From an uncultured Clostridia bacterium (GTDB lineage: Bacteria; Bacillota; Clostridia; Christensenellales; UBA1242), in the NCBI GenBank assembly GCA_934725745.1, contig CAKVCH010000028.1, forward strand, positions 1-7,292: 7,292 bases of DNA, read 5' to 3'. Positions 4,919 to 7,292 of the stretch are shown piece by piece; the first letter of the stretch is position 1; each line of letters starts with the position of its first letter. A program made the translations under genes and the position numbers. The notes beneath the pieces were generated by a model, which was not told the DNA's origin, searched no databases, and worked only from the letters and a program-made list of their open reading frames with translations.

Positions 4919-6544
4919 ATGAAAGAAGAAAAAATGAAATCATATGACAGATATACTTATGATAAAAAGAGACAAATTAAAAAGGCTATTATAAAAACAA
5001 CAATAGTTGTTGTTGCTGTGGCTAATTTAGCGTTAGCATCTTTTAGCCTTTACACTTCAAAAAACAGTGCTGAAAAAGTCGAAAATAAAAAGCCAGCAGT
5101 AGAACTTACTCAAAACGAGCAAGTGCAATTTGTTGCGCCTACAAAACTTGTTATGGAACAAAAAAACACTGATATGGAAGTTATTGGGCATATGCAAGCA
5201 ATGACTGACAGCGTCAAAGACGAAGTCAAAAATCAAAGCGAAAAGACTTCTGCGGAAATTTCAAGTCTTAAAGAAAATGTCTCTTCTTATGCATCACAAG
5301 TTGAAGAAAACAATGCTAAGATTGACGAACTTGGCAAAAATGTTGACGCACTTCATAGCGACGTCTCTTCCCTTGGCGACAATGTAAGCAAAATTGATAA
5401 TAAAGTTGAAGAATATCAATCGTCAGTCGATAGCAAGGTCGCTGAAGCAGTTAAAAAGATTGAAGAAAACAGAAAGATTGAACTTGAATCTAAACAAGCG
5501 CAAGAAGAAACACAAGAAGTTGTTGCAGAAGAACCAACTACCCCAGTTGAAGCAAGCGTTGAAATAAAGGAAGAAACACAAGATGTCGGCGAACTTAGTG
5601 ATGATACCTATTCAAATGGTGGCTTTACTTTTAATTTCGGTGACAAAAACCAAGAAAATAATGAAACTGACTTAGAAACCTCTTCAGTTGAAATAGAAAA
5701 CCCTATTGATGTTGAAGAAAATGTAGAAGTTGAACAACCAACAGAAGAAACTGTCGAAGAAACAACCCCTGTTGTCGAAGAAACAGCACCAGAAGTTAGT
5801 AATGAAGCAAAAGTAGCAGTCGATGAAAAATCAAAACTTGCGTCGGTCACTGTTGGTCATTTTAAGAGAGAATCAAGTTCAACTCACGCAGTCGACACAG
5901 GAGTTTCATACAAAGATAACACATTGACAGCGGCGGCACTTTATAACAACATTATCACAACAAAAGAAAATGGCAAAGAAGTCAGTTCTCTTGGACTCTA
6001 TGGTGGAGTTGCTTATTCAAATGGCAATTTAAAAACAAATTCTGTCGACCTAACAGCAGGCGCGATGTATAAAACAAAATCTGACAAAGGGCTTGTCACT
6101 TCTCTTGGTGGACAATTCACATCTTCAATCAACCCTAAGGCAGAAATTTCTCCAACAATAGAAATTAACGCTGGACTTGGTAACATCAAAGTTGGCAAAA
6201 ACGCAACACTTGACATTAACGCAGGATTTATGGCTGGTGGTTCAAATAGCGACAATTCCCCATCTGGAAAAGTTACGGGAAGAATCTCTTGGGGTTCAAA
6301 CCCATCACAACTAAATGATAGCGTTAGACTTTATGAAATGAATGATAAAATTAACAGTGTTATTGAAAATGCAACTGCTAACAACAAAAAATTCGCAGGC
6401 AAAACAAATGTGACGCCTACCCCTACTCCTGATAATCCAGACCCAACTCCAGACAATCCAGACATTCCAAATCCACCTACACCAGACAAAGGTGCGCTCA
6501 CACCAAGTACTGACCACCCAGAAACACCAGAATTTAACTTCTAA
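4919..6544 (+). CDS. Large envelope protein: anchor, coiled coil, acidic linker, beta-barrel-like domain, Pro-rich tail
   Basis: I do not recognise this 541-aa protein. In order it shows a basic N-terminus and hydrophobic segment (about 22-45), with ALA at 38-40 as a possible signal peptidase site. A coiled coil follows with unbroken 3-4 spacing from I114 to V170: Val/Ile at one core position (121, 128, 135...163, 170) and mostly Leu at the other (117, 138, 145, 152), with Asn131 in a core place as in some trimeric stalks. A Glu/Thr/Val-rich linker spans about 190-305. A domain at 308-459 has eight or nine alternating strands (TGVSYKD, SLGLYGGVAYSNG, VDLTAGAMYKTK, LDINAGFMAGG, KVTGRISW), much like a small beta-barrel. 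The tail carries PTPDNPD twice (502-515) and ends EFNF; FTFNF also occurs at 236-240. The ATG at 4919 has AAAAGGGG 9 nt upstream; Met6 has no such site. An outer-surface adhesin, wall linker or barrel protein are all possible. Confidence 0.88.
   Translation: MKEEKMKSYDRYTYDKKRQIKKAIIKTTIVVVAVANLALASFSLYTSKNSAEKVENKKPAVELTQNEQVQFVAPTKLVMEQKNTDMEVIGHMQAMTDSVKDEVKNQSEKTSAEISSLKENVSSYASQVEENNAKIDELGKNVDALHSDVSSLGDNVSKIDNKVEEYQSSVDSKVAEAVKKIEENRKIELESKQAQEETQEVVAEEPTTPVEASVEIKEETQDVGELSDDTYSNGGFTFNFGDKNQENNETDLETSSVEIENPIDVEENVEVEQPTEETVEETTPVVEETAPEVSNEAKVAVDEKSKLASVTVGHFKRESSSTHAVDTGVSYKDNTLTAAALYNNIITTKENGKEVSSLGLYGGVAYSNGNLKTNSVDLTAGAMYKTKSDKGLVTSLGGQFTSSINPKAEISPTIEINAGLGNIKVGKNATLDINAGFMAGGSNSDNSPSGKVTGRISWGSNPSQLNDSVRLYEMNDKINSVIENATANNKKFAGKTNVTPTPTPDNPDPTPDNPDIPNPPTPDKGALTPSTDHPETPEFNF
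6413..6490 (+). repeat. Region coding for the Pro-Thr-Asp-Asn repeat tail
   Basis: This part of the 541-aa gene encodes residues 499-524, with two tandem PTPDNPD units followed by degenerate IPNPPTPDK. Extended Pro/Thr/Asp stretches are common in segments that span or bind the cell wall. Here it follows, rather than precedes, the folded domain. Confidence 0.7.
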
Positions 6545-6643
6545 TATTTGGGATTCCTTATATGCTAAATGAAAATGAATATCATCATTTTAACGGCATT
6601 AAAAAATTGATTGCTTGAAAGGATTATTAAGTTTATAAAAGAC

Positions 6644-6674
6644 AAAAAATCTCGGTTAAACACCGAGATTTTTT
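6644..6674. terminator. Bidirectional intrinsic terminator
   Basis: A perfect 12-bp stem (6644-6655, AAAAAATCTCGG; 6663-6674, CCGAGATTTTTT) with loop TTAAACA is followed by a run of T. It ends the 541-aa transcript about 100 nt past the stop. Because the stem base is A/T-symmetric, it can also stop minus-strand transcription from the methionine gamma-lyase gene. The remaining spacer, 6545-6643 and 6676-6799, shows no gene. Confidence 0.92.
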
Positions 6675-6799
6675 TGCACAATAAACCAAAAACAAAAGCC
6701 TTTTATTTTTTGTATTTTACAAAAGTCATTTTATAAGCAAATGAGAGTAACTTTTCCTAAAAAAAACAATAATTCGTACAAATTTTTAAAAATTTACTA

Positions 6800-7292
6800 T
6801 TAACCTTTTCTATTTTGCAAATAGTCGTTAACGGCAAGTTTTACATGTTCGTAAGTTAGACCGCCTTGAATGTAAAGAACATAAGGAATTGTTAGTGGGC
6901 TGTCGCAACTAAGTTCTATTGTACTTCCTTGGACAAAACAGCCCGCCGCCATAACGACATCGTGCGTGTACCCTGCCATTGGCGCTGGGATTGGAGTTAC
7001 ATAACTGTCAACTGGCGAATAATGTTGCACTGACCCGCAGAACGAAACAAGGTCATCTTTGTCTTCAAAATAGACGCTACGAACGATGTCCGCCATTGTG
7101 TCACTTTCGTCGACAAGTTTATATCCAAGATTTTTCATAACACGACCAATAAGCATCGACCCTTTTTTTGCTTGCAAAACAGTATGTGGTGACATAAAAA
7201 GTCCTTGATAAATGAGCCTATATCCGCCTTCAAAAGAGCCGACTTCTGTTTTAATTGATGGAGAAGTAAATCTTCCTGCGATAAGGTCAATA
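6800..7292 (-). CDS. Methionine gamma-lyase family protein ('aluminium resistance' family), C-terminal part
   Basis: The frame is open from the window edge (7291) to the stop at 6800-6802, giving 163 aa of a family usually just over 400 aa long. The ATG at 7195 is internal: the codons before it (TSPSIKTEVGSFEGGYRLIY, then QGLF) continue the family pattern leading into QGLFM(S/A)PH. Other recognisable family segments are SPVDSYVTPIPAPMAGY, VVMAAGCFVQGSTIELSCD and PYVLYIQGGLTYEHVK near the end. The family is PLP-dependent, fold type I, cytosolic, and probably handles sulfur amino acids; its physiological substrate is often uncertain. The PLP-binding lysine lies in the missing N-terminal part. 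The terminator at 6644-6674 probably ends this transcript as well. Confidence 0.92.
   Translation of the reverse strand, partial: IDLIAGRFTSPSIKTEVGSFEGGYRLIYQGLFMSPHTVLQAKKGSMLIGRVMKNLGYKLVDESDTMADIVRSVYFEDKDDLVSFCGSVQHYSPVDSYVTPIPAPMAGYTHDVVMAAGCFVQGSTIELSCDSPLTIPYVLYIQGGLTYEHVKLAVNDYLQNRKG

Noticed and set aside
5608..6517. Minus-strand open frames across the 541-aa gene
   Set aside because: They are Ser/Val-rich mirror frames of GAA/ACA-rich codons with no start signals.
4919..6544. Trimeric autotransporter adhesin
   Set aside because: The coiled coil with a core Asn is suggestive, but the beta domain is not C-terminal, is far longer than the four-strand anchor, and is followed by a Pro-rich tail.
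6562..6618. 18-codon plus-strand frame MLNENEYHHFNG...
   Set aside because: No convincing ribosome site or promoter, and it lies in the 3' untranslated part of the 541-aa transcript.
6690..6724. Additional terminator hairpins downstream of the methionine gamma-lyase gene
   Set aside because: The possible stems are almost pure A/T, imperfect, and lack a following U-tract on the minus strand; the hairpin at 6644-6674 is much better.

Overview
The window is AT-rich bacterial DNA. It has A/T-biased codon use, purine-rich GGGG or GGAGG ribosome sites, and strong TTGACA/TATAAT-type promoters. The AspRS, a methionine gamma-lyase ('aluminium resistance') family protein and a ComEC-like protein together suggest a low-GC Bacillota, most likely an uncultured clostridial lineage. 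This is an inference; no rRNA or other decisive marker is present.

Layout. Positions 1-589 (minus) hold the N-terminal part of a ComEC-like DNA-uptake protein. Its frame closes at 32, exactly where a good ribosome site and a GTG open the next frame, so the gene is either split or frameshifted. Positions 590-1003 carry its promoter, a cluster of interlocking inverted repeats built on AATGATATT, a 36-bp tandem duplication and a terminator. A tRNA-Glu(CTC) gene follows (minus, 1004-1078) with its own promoter. Positions 1125-1435 have no gene, only AT-rich dyads. A 124-aa cytoplasmic protein of unknown function (plus, 1499-1873) has a clear promoter and is separated by a bidirectional terminator from a complete aspartyl-tRNA synthetase gene (minus, 2092-3843).

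Positions 4140-6541 form the least ordinary part. Two consecutive plus-strand genes encode a 184-aa and a 541-aa protein. Each has one N-terminal membrane segment, and both end in acidic residue-Phe-Asn-Phe. The larger one has a perfect-heptad coiled coil, a long acidic linker, a beta-strand-rich domain that reads like a small beta-barrel, and a Pro-Thr-Asp tail. An 18-bp box (17/18 identical) lies at about -60 upstream of both genes, so they look co-regulated although each has its own start region. I recognise neither protein and infer a cell-envelope role.

A strong bidirectional terminator (6644-6674) separates this pair from the C-terminal part of a PLP-dependent methionine gamma-lyase family protein (minus, 6800 to the window edge).
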